Assembly: GCA_949825025.1 (NCBI GenBank)
Contig: OX463778.1
Location: 5,967,142 to 6,031,141, forward strand
DNA length: 64,000 nt
Reading direction: 5' to 3'
DNA from: Siphlonurus alternatus
Taxonomy: Eukaryota > Arthropoda > Insecta > Ephemeroptera > Siphlonuridae
In this document: positions 1 through 26,631 of the stretch, piece after piece
Numbering within the stretch: the first letter of the stretch is position 1
Layout of the letters: every line of letters begins with the position of its first letter
Program-made: the position numbers and the translations under genes
The notes under the pieces: generated by a model
Told to the model about the DNA's origin: nothing
Seen by the model: only the letters and a program-made list of their open reading frames with translations
Databases searched by the model: none

Positions 1-277
1 TCTAACGATCATCCATGCCTATACCTATTATAGCTAGATTCTACTCCTGTGAAGAGATAGGTAATAATAATAATATCATTATTATTATTATATGGTCAAT
101 TAAAAAAAATCATTTTTTTTTTTATTTTATTTTACTTTTTTTAGAAATTGGTAAACAGTATGTAATATTTTCCTTCTAAAAAAAATACAAAAGAAATTCC
201 GAATATTATATAAAATGAAAAACAGTTTAAATCTATAATATGATTAAATCAAAGATATAGGACAATAATAATAAACT
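1..277. other. AT-rich spacer, no gene
   Basis: AT-rich sequence with short A/T runs and an ATT-type microsatellite near 65-90. I see no coding potential or structured element. Confidence 0.5.
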
Positions 278-512
278 TTTTTTTTTTTTGCATTAGCCAC
301 GTAGACGAGGGGGAACCATGGAAACCCCAAGTCAGGATGGTCGGTGTCAGAGCACGATCTTAACACCTCCCGAATGCATGAGGCTCGTCTCTAACCAGAC
401 AGCGAAGGTTCAGACCTCTCGATCTTTTTACCTCTCCCAGTAGGATTCGAACGCACGACCTTCTGACTGTGAGTTTGACGACGTGCTACCACTGCGCCAC
501 CGTGCTTGGTTA
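278..512 (-). mobile_element. tRNA-headed SINE with shared core hairpin
   Basis: Read on the minus strand, the element begins with a tRNA-like head. Box A resembles TGGCGCAGTGGTAGC (rc of 485-499) and box B resembles GGTCGTGCGTTCGAATCC (rc of 443-460). A core follows at 310-350 with the imperfect hairpin found in nine other places in this window, and a T run at 278-290 is the A-rich tail. Pol III boxes plus an A tail are the hallmarks of a tRNA-derived SINE. The head cannot be a working tRNA because no acceptor stem pairs. Confidence 0.8.
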
Positions 513-580
513 ACTATATTAATATAATAATTGCTAAAATATATCTATAATTAATAATATAACTTGATCATGTCAATTAA

Positions 581-808
581 AGACGCTTTTGCATGGAGTA
601 ATGTCACGCGAGGCTTGGAAGGGCGAGAAAAGCGCACTTGCAGTGAAATCGTATGGCAGCCATATTAACGAGGAAAAGTCGCTTTCTCGCAGCGATTTAA
701 TTGCGCCACGACTTTTCCTCGCCATTATGGCCGCCATATGGTTTCACTGTAAATGCTGTTTTCTTGCCCCGCCAAGCCTCGCGTGACATCGCTCCATAGA
801 AATGCACC
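581..808. mobile_element. Foldback MITE flanked by TTAA
   Basis: The two halves are inverted copies: a left arm with ATGTCACGCGAGGCTTGG and a right arm with its complement near 770-790. The termini abut TTAA at 577-580 and 809-812, which fits TTAA-targeting (piggyBac-type) mobilisation. There is no internal gene; the open frames here are symmetric shadows of the arms. Confidence 0.7.
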
Positions 809-812
809 TTAA

Positions 813-2492
813 GGGCCCGATCTAGTAGGAACGGCCATAAGGAAAAAACAGTGTTTTCTATCAGTTCTGTAGGGTACAATATTTGCTTCACAAAAAATTA
901 AAAAACATCATTGAAAAGAGGAGACTGATATGTAATCCGCCAATGAATTTGTTTTTACACCACGACCACCAATTAATTTTTAATTAATTATTAAAAGCGG
1001 TAAAAGAGTGTCAACTTTACTTCATCATAACACTTGTAAAAAAAATAATTTCAACAATAGGGTTGAATAGCGGTCTAGAAAATGTTGTCGGCTTTAATAT
1101 AGTGTACGCTGAAAGTATTAATTCATGTTATTAAATTTACTGGAACTTATAGACTAGAGCTACTTTTTTGCAATTTCTGGTTCCTAAAACCACTGAATGC
1201 AGCGCCGTGCGGAATTGCGGAAATATGCGAAATACTGAACTACAAGTGCGGCCGAGAGAGAGGAGAAGGGAGAGCCGAGAGAGAACAATAAAAGAATTTA
1301 CCTGCCTGCAGTCCTCCCGCTCTCAACCCTTATCTTGCTTTACCATCATCCACTCGCTCCGCAGTTCTATCTTTACTGCTTACATTTTGCTATTATGTAC
1401 ACTGAATTCAGATTTAGCTGTCTCTACATAATAATGGAATATTACACTATAGGAACACCTCAAGGTTCATTATCACCTAGTATAGAGAAAATTGAAAATT
1501 ACTTTGGGGCTTTCAAATCTTTGTTCACAGTATACTAAATTCTAACAGAACACAACTAATCAGTTATATAGCAGCGAGATGGTTCGCCGTCCAGTTCGTT
1601 GTGTAACAAAATAATTTTTTCATTTTCAAATCATGTAAAATAGTAAGAATACAATTTTTGTAATAAATTCAACTTGCATATCATTATCGGCATTTTATAT
1701 AACAATGAATTAAAAACAAAAATATATTTATCGATATATATATATATATATATATATTAAAATATATATCGAATATATGTTTTAATTGTTTTTAATAAAC
1801 AATTAAATAATACTTTATTTATAATATTAATTGCAAGATAAGATTAATTGACTAACACATTTTGTGACTCTTCCTCAATCATGACTCTTCCTAATCATTT
1901 ATACTGTCTTCATGTTATACTATAATATAAAAATAATGTCTTTGCAAAAAACATAAATTTATAATTATATCACATCTAAAAATAATTAAAAGTCTCAGAT
2001 CACTGCTACTGTAATTTCTTATAATCGGAAAAGAAATAATAATTATTAGTAATTTATTGAACATAATATAAACATGATTGACAGCGGTTCATTTTCTGAG
2101 TCTCCGAATTTTCTCCTCCCCTAGCAGCAGGTGTTCGCAGGAGCACTTTACTCTATTGTGGTCTATAACAATGTCAGCGGATTAGTGACCGCTACCCATC
2201 TCAACAATGACATTTTTATGGAAATAAAATTTTTATCTTCCTTATCGATCTCATCACGTATTCGCAAAAAAGTATTGATCTGGTTGTTTAAAGCTGTATA
2301 AAAATGAACTTGTCATTAAAAAGTAGACCAAAGTCATTTTTGTCCGAAGTTTCTGTGACATTTATTACCGAATACATAAATGAAAAAATGCGATGAAGAG
2401 CAGGTAGAGCCTGTTTTTCCTTTCGAGCTAAAAACCGCGTGGTTGCCTACATTTTGCCGCGTAAGGTGTTTTACCTCTACTAGATCGGGCCC
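813..2492. mobile_element. Non-autonomous 1.68-kb element, 16-bp TIRs, TTAA flanks
   Basis: Perfect 16-bp terminal inverted repeats GGGCCCGATCTAGTAG (813-828) and its complement (2477-2492) are flanked by TTAA at 809-812 and 2493-2496. The interior is AT-rich, contains a (TA)n tract near 1735-1757, and has no transposase-like frame. It starts 36 bp beyond the stop codon of the Toll-like gene, so that gene's 3' UTR probably runs into it; AATAAA-type signals on the minus strand occur inside. The TTAA target suggests a piggyBac-like mobiliser, which is an inference. Confidence 0.75.
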
Positions 2493-2528
2493 TTAAGACA
2501 AAAAGCATTCTAAATCTGATTTGTCTCT

Positions 2529-18227
<15,699 letters not shown>

Positions 18228-18435
18228 TGCTACAGTACATATAAAACGTATATCTGGCTGCTTAATGATGGATCAATGACCACAATTTCCGTTCCATGTT
18301 CTTATCTATACAGGAAATTCGCCTAATCTGACTTACAGCCCAGAATATTTCACGTCCAAATTTTTATTACAATATGTAGCGCGCTATGTATAATATTATT
18401 GCTATTAAATACTACCGCTAAAATCACAATAAGTA

Positions 18436-18690
18436 ACCCTAAGTGAAAAATTACGTCTTCAAATCACCCTTTACACGTCTAAACCTAATATTTTACCTCT
18501 AAAATACATCTTATTTCCTTTTCGCTCAAAGTGAGGATGAAATTAAGACAATTTTTTCTAAAATTTTATGCTCAAGAAAGAGGAAAAAAGACGTTATTTC
18601 GTCTTTTTCCCCTCTAAAATGGTGCAAAATAATAAGACGAGAGGAGAGTTTAATAGCGAAGAAAAGCTGAATTTTTTTGCAATTCCGGCA
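18436..18690 (+). mobile_element. MITE-1 copy upstream of the Toll-like gene
   Basis: Matches the family: AAAAATTACGTCTTCAAATC start, AAGTGAGGATGAAATTAAGA, ATGCTCAAGAAAGAGG and GACGAGAGGAGAGTTTAATA. It lies about 210 bp upstream of the Toll-like start codon, in its presumed promoter. The right terminus is diverged. Confidence 0.8.
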
Positions 18691-19947
18691 TTATTACAAA
18701 CACGCTCTCCCGAGTTGAAATAAGAAGTGTCATCATGTCAATCTGACATCATATTATATCAAAAAGGTTTCCTATAACTTTATTTTCATCTGAAGACTAA
18801 GCAAGGCTTTTTTTCGATAGTGACAATAGCCCTAAAACCAAATAAAATTCTGCATTGATGGGTTATATTAGAAAATCATTACAAAGATTGAAATCTCATC
18901 AGGCTCGGACTGGCCATAAGAGTTGGTGAGCGATCGCTCAGTAGCCCCCCCCGGTTGGAGGCCCCCAAAATGTTAAAAGTAGGCCCCCCAGGGTGAAGTA
19001 GGCCCTCCCTACATCGCGAAGCGATGTAAAATTTAATGTATAGACACAGTGTTCTGAAGATGTAGAGTAAAACAAGAGGCTTAACAGTACAAAGAACTGT
19101 CTATTATATTTATTAGGTATTATATATTCATAATAACCAATTACTTCTTATACATTTCAATTTATTTACTATGAATTTTCAACTTTGAAGTGCCAGCAAT
19201 TTTTAAAACAAAAAGACAACAATTACATACCGTAATAACTTTCATGAGAAAATATAAGGGTCCAGTTGGAGGCCCCCCAAAATATAAAAGGTAGGCCCTC
19301 ATAATGAAGACCTACCTTTAATATTTTTAGGGGGCCTCCAACCACCGTGCCGAGGGTCAAGGGTCCTTATATTTCTTTAAAAAAAAGTATTGTGTAAAAT
19401 TCTCCCTCGTGATATGACCAAGAAGGCCCTCTATACATCGTAATCGGAAAAGGTGTAAGAAAAACGAAGGAAAATAATTTTGGAAAATTAATTTAGAGTA
19501 ACTAAATCAAGGTGTATAAAGCCCTGAAGGCCCCTTAGACCTGCAAGGCCCCTTGTTCCTGCACTAATATATAAGTCAAATTTAATATTAACATATTCTG
19601 TTTCGGTATATGTTTTATTTTTATTTTTTAATATATATCATCTTTTTTATAATTTATTAGAGTGATAAAAATAAGCCAGAACGGTTTAAAACGCCAATCC
19701 GGAAAGGTGCATGGACATGTATTATTGAATTAAAAAAATTCCTACATTTTATTTTTAAAAATGCCGAATATAAATTATAGATTAAATTTTTTTTTAAGTT
19801 TTTTTTTACAAAATCTTCCGCTAGCTTCGCTTTTTCATAATTCGTAGTCTTCTTCATAATATAAGACAAAAATATGTATATAGCACGTACTTGTTTCTTT
19901 CATTACACATTTTTTTGTATTTTTTTATCTATTCATGCATGATTTAG
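18691..19947. other. Spacer with G/C-tract repeat, no gene
   Basis: Contains a CAGGCTCGGACTGGCC start at about 18900, like a hAT end, followed by repeated AGGCCCCC-type blocks (18945-19010, 19270-19345) in direct and inverted form. I could not define a right end. The remainder is AT-rich. Confidence 0.4.
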
Positions 19948-22866
19948 AATAGAATAGAATAGAATAGAAAATTGCTTTATTGCGGCGAGGTTTAGGCAAG
20001 CCCACTCTTACACCTAACCGCCAATAAAATACAGTATGGGATTTTGCTGGAAAGAAAAACATAGATAATTAAATAATCACAATAAACAATTTAAACTTGT
20101 GTAAAAGTATATATATCATTGTACAACACAGCAATATTTTCTTCAAAATCTTTTTCATGTAAATATCACAAATATTAATCACCTTTATCACTTTTCACTC
20201 ATTCACTATATACACTCACTATTTAAATAAATTAACACTTTGTAAACAAAAATATTAACACTGCAGGAACTATATGAATATTAAAATATTAATACATTAT
20301 TATATATACTAGAAAATTTTAGATAATAATATAGACTATAAATAGTTATAAAACACACTTAATTTAATTTATAAAATATTCATTACCATATAATAAGCGG
20401 TGATTAAATTATAACACTAAAAGTAAAATACATACAAACAATATACTTATATACAAAACAAACAATATACATACTTAAATTTTAGCTTTCAAATTACACT
20501 TTACCAGCAAATAATTGTTAACTTTCTTTTTAAAAATAGCCAAAGATTTACTCGAGCAGATAGCAAAAGGCAATTCGTTCCACAATTTTACACCTTTAAC
20601 AGCCATAGAATTTTTGAAATTATAACAATTAGAGATTGGCATCTGCAAAAAAAGAGCGTGGGTGCGAGTAACTCTTTGACAAACTCTACTGTATTTCATA
20701 AGTATATTACTCAAATAAGAAGGCAATATATTATTAATAATTTTATAAATTAATATAAGCATATGCAAATTATGCCTTTCTTCAATTTTCAGCCATAATA
20801 ATTTTTTATAATATGGGGTAACACTCTCACGAGCCTTAATATTAAAAATGTATCTCATAACATTATTTTGCATAACTTGTAATCTTTTAACATCTTCAAC
20901 ATGCATATCACAGAGAATAGTATCACAATAGTCAAAAACAGGCATCACAAGAGTATTAACTAACAAAATTCGAACCTTTTCTGGCGTGCCAGCCCTAAAT
21001 TTGTAGAGGTGATGAAGAACACCATAAACCCTTTTACAAATTACGCTAACTTGAGAAGACCACGCCATTTTATTATCCATTATAATACCCAAATTTTTAA
21101 CTTTATCCACATATTCAATTGTTTTTCCTTTAACTCTGATCCTATTAACATCATTACCAACTGCACTAAGCAAGTGACTATCTCCAACTATAATACATTG
21201 CGTCTTACCTTCATTAATTTCCAATCCATGGATTTTTGACCAATTAACTAATGCCTCAATATCTTCATTGATCAGGTTTACTGCTTCATTAACATTTTCA
21301 GGCTTGCAATGGATATATAATTGGAGATCATCCGCATACATATGATACTTAGAAAATCTGATAACCTTGCCAATATCAAATGTGTACAGTAAATATAACA
21401 ATGGACCAAGAACACTACCTTGCGGCACTGAACACTTTAAATGAGACCAATCAGATTTATTTCCTCCAGGTCCGATGACAGCTTGCTGTCTTTCACTTAA
21501 ATATGAATCAAACCACGCAAGCACAGATATAGAAAAATTAAGACTCTGTAATTTACTAAGAAGTATACTATGGATGACACTATCAAAAGCCTTACTATAG
21601 TCTAATAATACAGAAACAGTAACACATCGCTCATTCATAGCATTTCTTATATCATGTGTTATTTTAATTAAAGCAGTATTTGTACTATGTTTTTCTCTAA
21701 AGCCAGATTGATTACAATCAAGTATGCTATTGTCTTTGATAAAAGAATTAACTTGAGCCGCCACTAATTTTTCCAAACCCTTAGCAAAAAAACAGAGTAG
21801 ACTTATAGGCCTAAAATCAGTTACTTCCACAGGTTTATTTTTCTTGGGTATAGGTTTTACAAGAGCCTGTTTCCATAAAGAAGGAAAAATTCCACGCTGC
21901 AATGAGGAATTATAAATGTGGTATAATGAGGGCAATATTATATCAATAATTGGCTTAATCATGTTAAGAGAAATTTCATCAGATCCTCTAGAATTAGTAC
22001 GAATAGACATGAGACATTTTTTAATCTCTTCAGGAGTAACAATTTTGAAATAAAATTTTTCCGAAAAAGAAGGATCAGTATTTACATATTTTTGTTCACA
22101 ATAAAATTTATCCTCATCACCAATTTTAGGAGATCTGATAAAATTATTATTAAAATCATTTAAGGAATGTGAAGTATTAGTCTTTTGATTTTTGGCTTTT
22201 ACCAGCCCACACCTCCTTAAATTCTTCCACAAATCAGTTGTATTACTTTTTATATTGATTATTTTAGCTATAAATTTTTTGTATGATAAATTCACCATCT
22301 GTTTAACTTGATTTCTTATTTTCTTATAGTGCATTATATCAGTAGGAATTTTTGATTTACAAGCTTTAGCACGCCATTTTTCTCTTAATTTAATTTTTTC
22401 CTTAATATTTGCAGTTACCCAAGGTGTTTTAGGTTTACTGACACGAACAGTTTTGAACGGTGCATGTTTGTCATAAAGAGAAATAATAAATTCATTAAAT
22501 TTACGCACTTTTTCATCTATATTAATAACATCAACAATAGACTCCCACCTTGTGTTAGCTGCATCGTTAAGAAATTCCTCAGATTTAAATTTTGAATAGT
22601 CACGGAATGTGATATATTTTTGTTCATACTTAGTTTTATTAATCTGCATTACAGTATAGATTAAATCATGGTGAGAGATTCCCGATACCGGGACTTTACC
22701 ATACATTGAACAAATAATATGTGAATTTAAAGCAATAATATCAATCGTTGTTTCAGTGACAAGTTTTTTAGTAATAGTTTTATGTGTATTTTTAATTGGT
22801 AATATATTCATGCCCAGATCTGCTACCATATTCTGTAATATTTCAGTATGAGTGTTTTTCTTATGT
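19948..22866 (-). mobile_element. 5'-truncated LINE (CR1/Jockey-like group)
   Basis: The 3' end on the minus strand is AATAAAGCAATTTTCTATTC followed by TTCTA repeats (19949-19970), the short tandem tail typical of this LINE group instead of poly(A). It contains the reverse-transcriptase frame. The upstream end stops at the foldback element 22866-23213, and most of the endonuclease domain is missing. A related 3' end occurs at 51485-51560. Confidence 0.88.
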
Positions 22867-22925
22867 AAAATAACGCCACCAATGTTTAAAAAAAAAATCC
22901 CTGACACAAAAATTATGAAAAACAA
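20475..22925 (-). CDS. LINE reverse transcriptase, C-terminal part of ORF2
   Basis: An uninterrupted 816-codon frame. It opens in foldback-derived sequence (first about 19 codons). A remnant of an AP-endonuclease domain follows (SHHDLIYTVMQI, about 79-90), then the RT palm and finger motifs: FRPISLL, LLDYSKAFDSV (motif A), SVPQGSVLGPLLYLLY and the catalytic MYADDLQLYIH. The C-terminus has the LWNELPFAI ... SLAIFKKKVNNYLL segment common in CR1/Jockey-type elements. Target-primed reverse transcription copies the element RNA into the genome. The full endonuclease is absent, so this copy is probably not autonomous even though the RT frame has no stops. The listed start codon is an accident of the junction. 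No host role is suggested. Confidence 0.9.
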   Translation of the reverse strand: MFFIIFVSGIFFLNIGGVILHKKNTHTEILQNMVADLGMNILPIKNTHKTITKKLVTETTIDIIALNSHIICSMYGKVPVSGISHHDLIYTVMQINKTKYEQKYITFRDYSKFKSEEFLNDAANTRWESIVDVINIDEKVRKFNEFIISLYDKHAPFKTVRVSKPKTPWVTANIKEKIKLREKWRAKACKSKIPTDIMHYKKIRNQVKQMVNLSYKKFIAKIINIKSNTTDLWKNLRRCGLVKAKNQKTNTSHSLNDFNNNFIRSPKIGDEDKFYCEQKYVNTDPSFSEKFYFKIVTPEEIKKCLMSIRTNSRGSDEISLNMIKPIIDIILPSLYHIYNSSLQRGIFPSLWKQALVKPIPKKNKPVEVTDFRPISLLCFFAKGLEKLVAAQVNSFIKDNSILDCNQSGFREKHSTNTALIKITHDIRNAMNERCVTVSVLLDYSKAFDSVIHSILLSKLQSLNFSISVLAWFDSYLSERQQAVIGPGGNKSDWSHLKCSVPQGSVLGPLLYLLYTFDIGKVIRFSKYHMYADDLQLYIHCKPENVNEAVNLINEDIEALVNWSKIHGLEINEGKTQCIIVGDSHLLSAVGNDVNRIRVKGKTIEYVDKVKNLGIIMDNKMAWSSQVSVICKRVYGVLHHLYKFRAGTPEKVRILLVNTLVMPVFDYCDTILCDMHVEDVKRLQVMQNNVMRYIFNIKARESVTPYYKKLLWLKIEERHNLHMLILIYKIINNILPSYLSNILMKYSRVCQRVTRTHALFLQMPISNCYNFKNSMAVKGVKLWNELPFAICSSKSLAIFKKKVNNYLLVKCNLKAKI

Positions 22926-23213
22926 TTAAAATGTTCTCCTCTACACCCGCTATCAATAGCTAAAAGATCAGGTATACAAATATGATCTAGTTTTTTAGTT
23001 ATTAATTTTTAAAGTTGACTACTTTAACATGGAGAAATGGAAATTCCATGTTAAATTAGTCAACTTTAAAAATTCATAACTAAAAAACTAGATCGTATTT
23101 GTATACCTGATCTTTTAGCTATTGATAGGGGGTGTATAGAGGAGAATTAATTTTAAATTTTTTTCATAATTTTTGTGTGAGGGATTTTTTTTAACATTGG
23201 TGGCGTTATCTTA
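22866..23213. mobile_element. 348-bp palindrome at LINE 5' junction (family FB6)
   Basis: ATAACGCCACCAATG (22866 side) pairs with CATTGGTGGCGTTAT (23199-23213). The arms include GATCAGGTATACAAATA and AAAGTTGACTA with near-perfect inverses, and the centre is near 23035. The diverged copy at 32737-33099 has TTAA flanks. Confidence 0.8.
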
Positions 23214-24117
23214 CTCTTAATGCTCAAATCACTTAATTAAATGAGAAACTGCATATCCAGCCCAGAATGCAGTGCAACTATTTTTTTAGGAAATGGAAAA
23301 AAAAGAGAGAATCTAATTTTGACCTGAAAATTAAAAATGGAGGTATTTTAACGCAAGGGCTATATACTATATACTAATACTTGTATATAGTCCTTGATTT
23401 TAACGTACCGCAATATATTTTGTAATGAATTCGGTCATTTTTCGAGCACAGTTAAGCAGCTGCACATATAATACATGACACAGAAATATATAAAAAAAAT
23501 AATAAATGGATGAAAATACGTGCATTATATTGCGATTAAAAATGTTTGATTGTCCCGCAATTTAATTTATTTTTAATTAAATAATAAGTAAGAAATGTAT
23601 CTGCTCCCTGAAAAAATATTTTTCGGGAAAACAAACATTCCATCCAAAATCCAAAGTAACAAAATATTTATCACATTTTTAACTATATTTACATTTACAA
23701 TTTAGTTTCAATAATTCTTACGTACCCGAATATGTAAAAAAAAAAAAAAAAAAAGTATTTACTTTGGTACCCCTTTATTACAATGTTGTGCAGGTGTCAC
23801 AAGTTCAATGTCAAGTTTGATCACAAGACGAATGTTCTTACTTTTTGCATGTCTACCGGCTATCAGGCGAGTGGTCATCAGGCTAGAGGCCTTGAGACCG
23901 CCGAAAATCACCTTAACGATCAGCTTTTAATTCGCCTATTATATACATCACTAGCAAGATCATGCCCTACTTTTGATCGATGTTACATATATATATTATA
24001 TAGTGGAGGTAGAGGTATATATAGAGCGACCACTCAAATCATTTCTCACTCGACACACAACGAGATACACCTCAACATGAATTTTCTAGTAAGTCAATAT
24101 GAAGAAATTACATCAAC
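23214..24117. other. Spacer, no gene
   Basis: AT-rich, with an A run at 23737-23754. TTTACTTTGGTACCCCTTTA near 23758 resembles the end of the foldback at 44816-45228. No supported coding region. Confidence 0.4.
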
Positions 24118-24375
24118 ACACTAAACTTTTAGATGAGTTTCAGTACTTTATGTCAGTACAAAATTGCTCTGATTTCATCCTACATCCAGCACCGATAATG
24201 AATAGTCGTCGCCTCTGAAAATTTCCCACATGCAGTCTTGTTAATCACCATGCCTTTGTTATTCTTACGGGACATGGTGATTAACGACAAGGCTGCAAAA
24301 GGAAATTTTCAGAGGCGATGACTGTACTTCATCTAGGTACAAATTTGGTACTAAAAAGAGAGGTTATTTTTTGGT
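24118..24375. mobile_element. FB5 palindrome copy split by compact hairpin MITE
   Basis: The left FB5 arm (AGTACTTTATGTCAGTACAA, 24143-24200) and a right piece (AGGTACAAATTTGGTACT, about 24335) are separated by a compact hairpin element at about 24200-24331 whose arms are AGTCGTCGCCTCTGAAAATT and the inverse. The hairpin is therefore younger than this FB5 copy. Confidence 0.75.
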
Positions 24376-24746
24376 GCTCTAATTTTAATGAACAATTCAT
24401 ATCTCAGTCTTACTTAATTAATTGATGATAGACCGTAGCATAAATTTAATATTATAGTGTCTTACATTGGGTATTTTTTGTGTTTGAAATAATACTTTTT
24501 TAATGCTGTTGAAATATTATTATTCTTTGGATAGAAGATTCAAGTGAGTACGCCTTGCGATGCTCATTTGTGTCACTAAAGTCTATTTTGCATTTGAAAA
24601 TGAAGCAAAGTGTTTTTTTTTTTTTTTAACTTTTTCCGGTTATAAATAACGAAAAAATATAAATACTGCATTATGCACTTTATATTTTTTATTTTGGACT
24701 GAAATTTCGTATAAAGTAATTTTCCCTAAAACATCTTCTTATCAAA

Positions 24747-24862
24747 GGTGGATTTGCATTATATGAGTGATTTCCAGCTTGCGATTTAAATAATGTGCAT
24801 ATAACGTCCATTGGTGGCCATATTTTATTTTATGGTTAAAAAAATCGTAAATGAGTGAATGT
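24747..24862 (+). mobile_element. Harbinger-like MITE, left half
   Basis: AAGGTGGATTTGCAT, then AATGTGCATATAACGTCCAT and GGTGGCCATATTTTA, matches the first half of the family at 32521-32729. It then diverges. Confidence 0.6.
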
Positions 24863-24966
24863 ACACTTTTTTTATATGGAGTTTCGTCTTTTACATTCAC
24901 CAATTGGATTTTGGTTATTTATTTACTATTATTTTTCCCTCCAAGCTATGTATTTTTTAACCCAAT

Positions 24967-25117
24967 AAGCCGGTATTACACGATACAATTTGTCTAACTA
25001 TTGCATACAATTTTTCCTTACAAGAAAACTTGAACTCCAATTGTTTGTATGGAGATGAAAATTTCTTGCAAGGAAAAATTGTATGCAAAATAATTGTATG
25101 GTGTAATACTTGCTTTA
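24967..25117. mobile_element. AAGCCGGTATTA palindromic MITE, copy 2
   Basis: The ends AAGCCGGTATTACACGATAC and ATGGTGTAATACTTGCTTTA, with inner TTGCATACAATTTTTCC and its inverse. It abuts the following MITE-1 with one base between. Confidence 0.8.
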
Positions 25118-25118
25118 T

Positions 25119-25368
25119 AGTTGAAAAATTACGTCTTCAACTCATCCTTTACACGTCTAAATCTAATCTTTTTACATTCAAAACACATCTTATTTCTTCT
25201 TCGCTCAAAGTAAGGATGAAATGAAGGCAATATTTCTAACATTTTATGCTCAATAAGAGGAAAAAGACGTAATTTGTCGTCATTTTACCTTTAAATTGGT
25301 GCAAAATGGGAGGTAATTGGACGAGAAAATGGGTTAATAGTGAAGAAAATTTGAAATTTATTTCAACT
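25119..25368 (+). mobile_element. MITE-1 copy
   Basis: Complete copy from AGTTGAAAAATTACGTCTTC to GAAATTTATTTCAACT, about 250 bp, with imperfect short terminal inverted repeats. It ends 13 bp before a splice-acceptor-like TTGTCTCAG of the cuticle-like exon. Confidence 0.85.
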
Positions 25369-25381
25369 CTGGTCTTGTCTC

Positions 25382-25571
25382 AGGTCCTCGCCGCCCTCGT
25401 TGCCATCTGCTGCGCCAAGCCCCAGTTCCACCACTCGTCTCCTCTCGGATACAACGGTCACCCCAGCGCGTTCATCCCTTACACCGCCGTTCCAGCAGCC
25501 CCAGTATAGCCACAGACGACCCCTACAGCAAGTACCACGTACAGGACGTGTTTGGACGAGTGATGAACTCA
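25382..25571 (+). pseudogene. Cuticle-protein-like exon fragment
   Basis: A GC-rich island in AT-rich DNA. After an acceptor-like TTGTCTCAG it reads VLAALVAICCAKPQFHH, a signal-peptide end, then a Gly/Pro/Tyr-rich GYNGHPSAFIPYTAVPAAPV. The frame then hits TAG at 25505-25507. A neighbouring frame continues as TDDPYSKYHVQDVFG, so at least one indel has broken it. Arthropod cuticle genes usually have a tiny first exon and an exon 2 beginning with the signal-peptide core, as here. No first exon or chitin-binding domain follows nearby. Confidence 0.6.
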
Positions 25572-25752
25572 AAATTATTATTTAAAGACTTACGTATTCA
25601 CAATTGAGCGTCAAATTATCTAGAGGTGCATCTTTTTTTAAAAGCTTGAATTGAAGAACCAAGCTATTTTTTTAAAAATATGAAGCGCATCAAATTTCAA
25701 CTAATAAGAGATTTTTGACGCGCATCTAGATTAATTGTGAACAGGGTTTTAA

Positions 25753-26023
25753 AGGAGGGGAACGAACGGCTTCAGCTTTTATATTTTTATCAACATAATA
25801 TAAAAGTGCAAAATAATCATTAATAATTAATGTATAATTATATAAAACGCAGAAGTGCTGCTGGCTACTGCGCATGTGTAGACGTGACGTCATAAGCCCC
25901 ACTTCACTGCTGGAACTGCTAGGGACGGAGGGTGGTGACTTTTACTTTGGTTCAGTAATAAGTTTGGCATTATTATTTACATAATGTTGATAAAAATATA
26001 AAAGCTGAAGCTGTTCCCCTCCT
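25753..26023. mobile_element. TTAA-flanked foldback MITE
   Basis: TTAA (25749-25752) plus AGGAGGGGAAC begins the element, and the inverse plus TTAA (26024-26027) ends it. The arms share GCTTTTATATTTTTATCAAC and its complement. The centre (GCGCATGTG, GTGACGTCATAAG) is GC-richer. Termini resemble those of the copy ending at 41301. Confidence 0.8.
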
Positions 26024-26269
26024 TTAAGGCCTAGGTGCTAAAAGTGTCATTTAAAAAAAAAAAATGTAGGAAGTATTTTAATTTATATATTTATATTCAC
26101 ATATACAACTATAAGGCGGTTGCATGAGCAACGCAATCCATCTACTTTACAGGGGCTGAGTGAAAACATGCGCGCGCAGCTTGCCATGCCGGTGGAGTGG
26201 TAGAGAACTCTGCATGCAGGCAAAAGATTAAAAAAATACATTATAAATTTAATTATTAAAAATGATGTT

Positions 26270-26344
26270 ACAGTTAATGTTACAGAAAGTATACGCATTA
26301 TTATTTCACGTCGCAGGATAAAAATCGCCATGTGAATCCACCTT
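26270..26344 (-). mobile_element. Harbinger-like MITE, half copy
   Basis: AAAAATCGCCATGTGAATCC plus ACCT is the terminus, with the diverged CGTCGCAGGAT and TGTTACAG marks of the family, in the orientation opposite to 24747-24862. Confidence 0.6.
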
Positions 26345-26535
26345 TACTACAAGGTGACTTGTCAATAAAACCAGCGTGCAATATACAAGAGAAACCAGAA
26401 ACCTTAAAGTTCCTGCACTTCCGGAAGAAATTTCAAATAAAACATTTGCCACCTGGACGGAAATAATGATATTTGATCTAAAAAATAAACTTTTAGTCGT
26501 ATTTAAAATATTGCCTCATTTATTTATCAACTTAC

Positions 26536-26631
26536 CACGGAGCTGCTGTAAGGTAAATCTTCCTTCAAAACACTCAAAAGTTTGGGGACATTTTCCACTG
26601 CAATTCTCTGCAACACATTCTTCCCAGCCAT
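26536..26631 (-). pseudogene. Orphan first exon of a GLYAT-like gene
   Basis: Encodes MAGKNVLQRIAVENVPKL and continues to LPYSSSV, 32 codons, ending at a good donor (GTAAGTTG). It carries one extra Ser codon relative to the 31-codon exon 1 of genes A-D. The upstream flank (CGTCGGTTCTGCCATAGAGA and beyond, to about 26725) matches the flank of gene A exon 1, so promoter and exon were duplicated together. No exons 2-4 follow on the minus strand before 18 kb. It could be a relic or an alternative first exon spliced elsewhere. Confidence 0.75.

Noticed and set aside
485..512. Possible tRNA gene
   Set aside because: Box A and box B are present but no acceptor or anticodon stems pair, and a SINE core and A tail follow.
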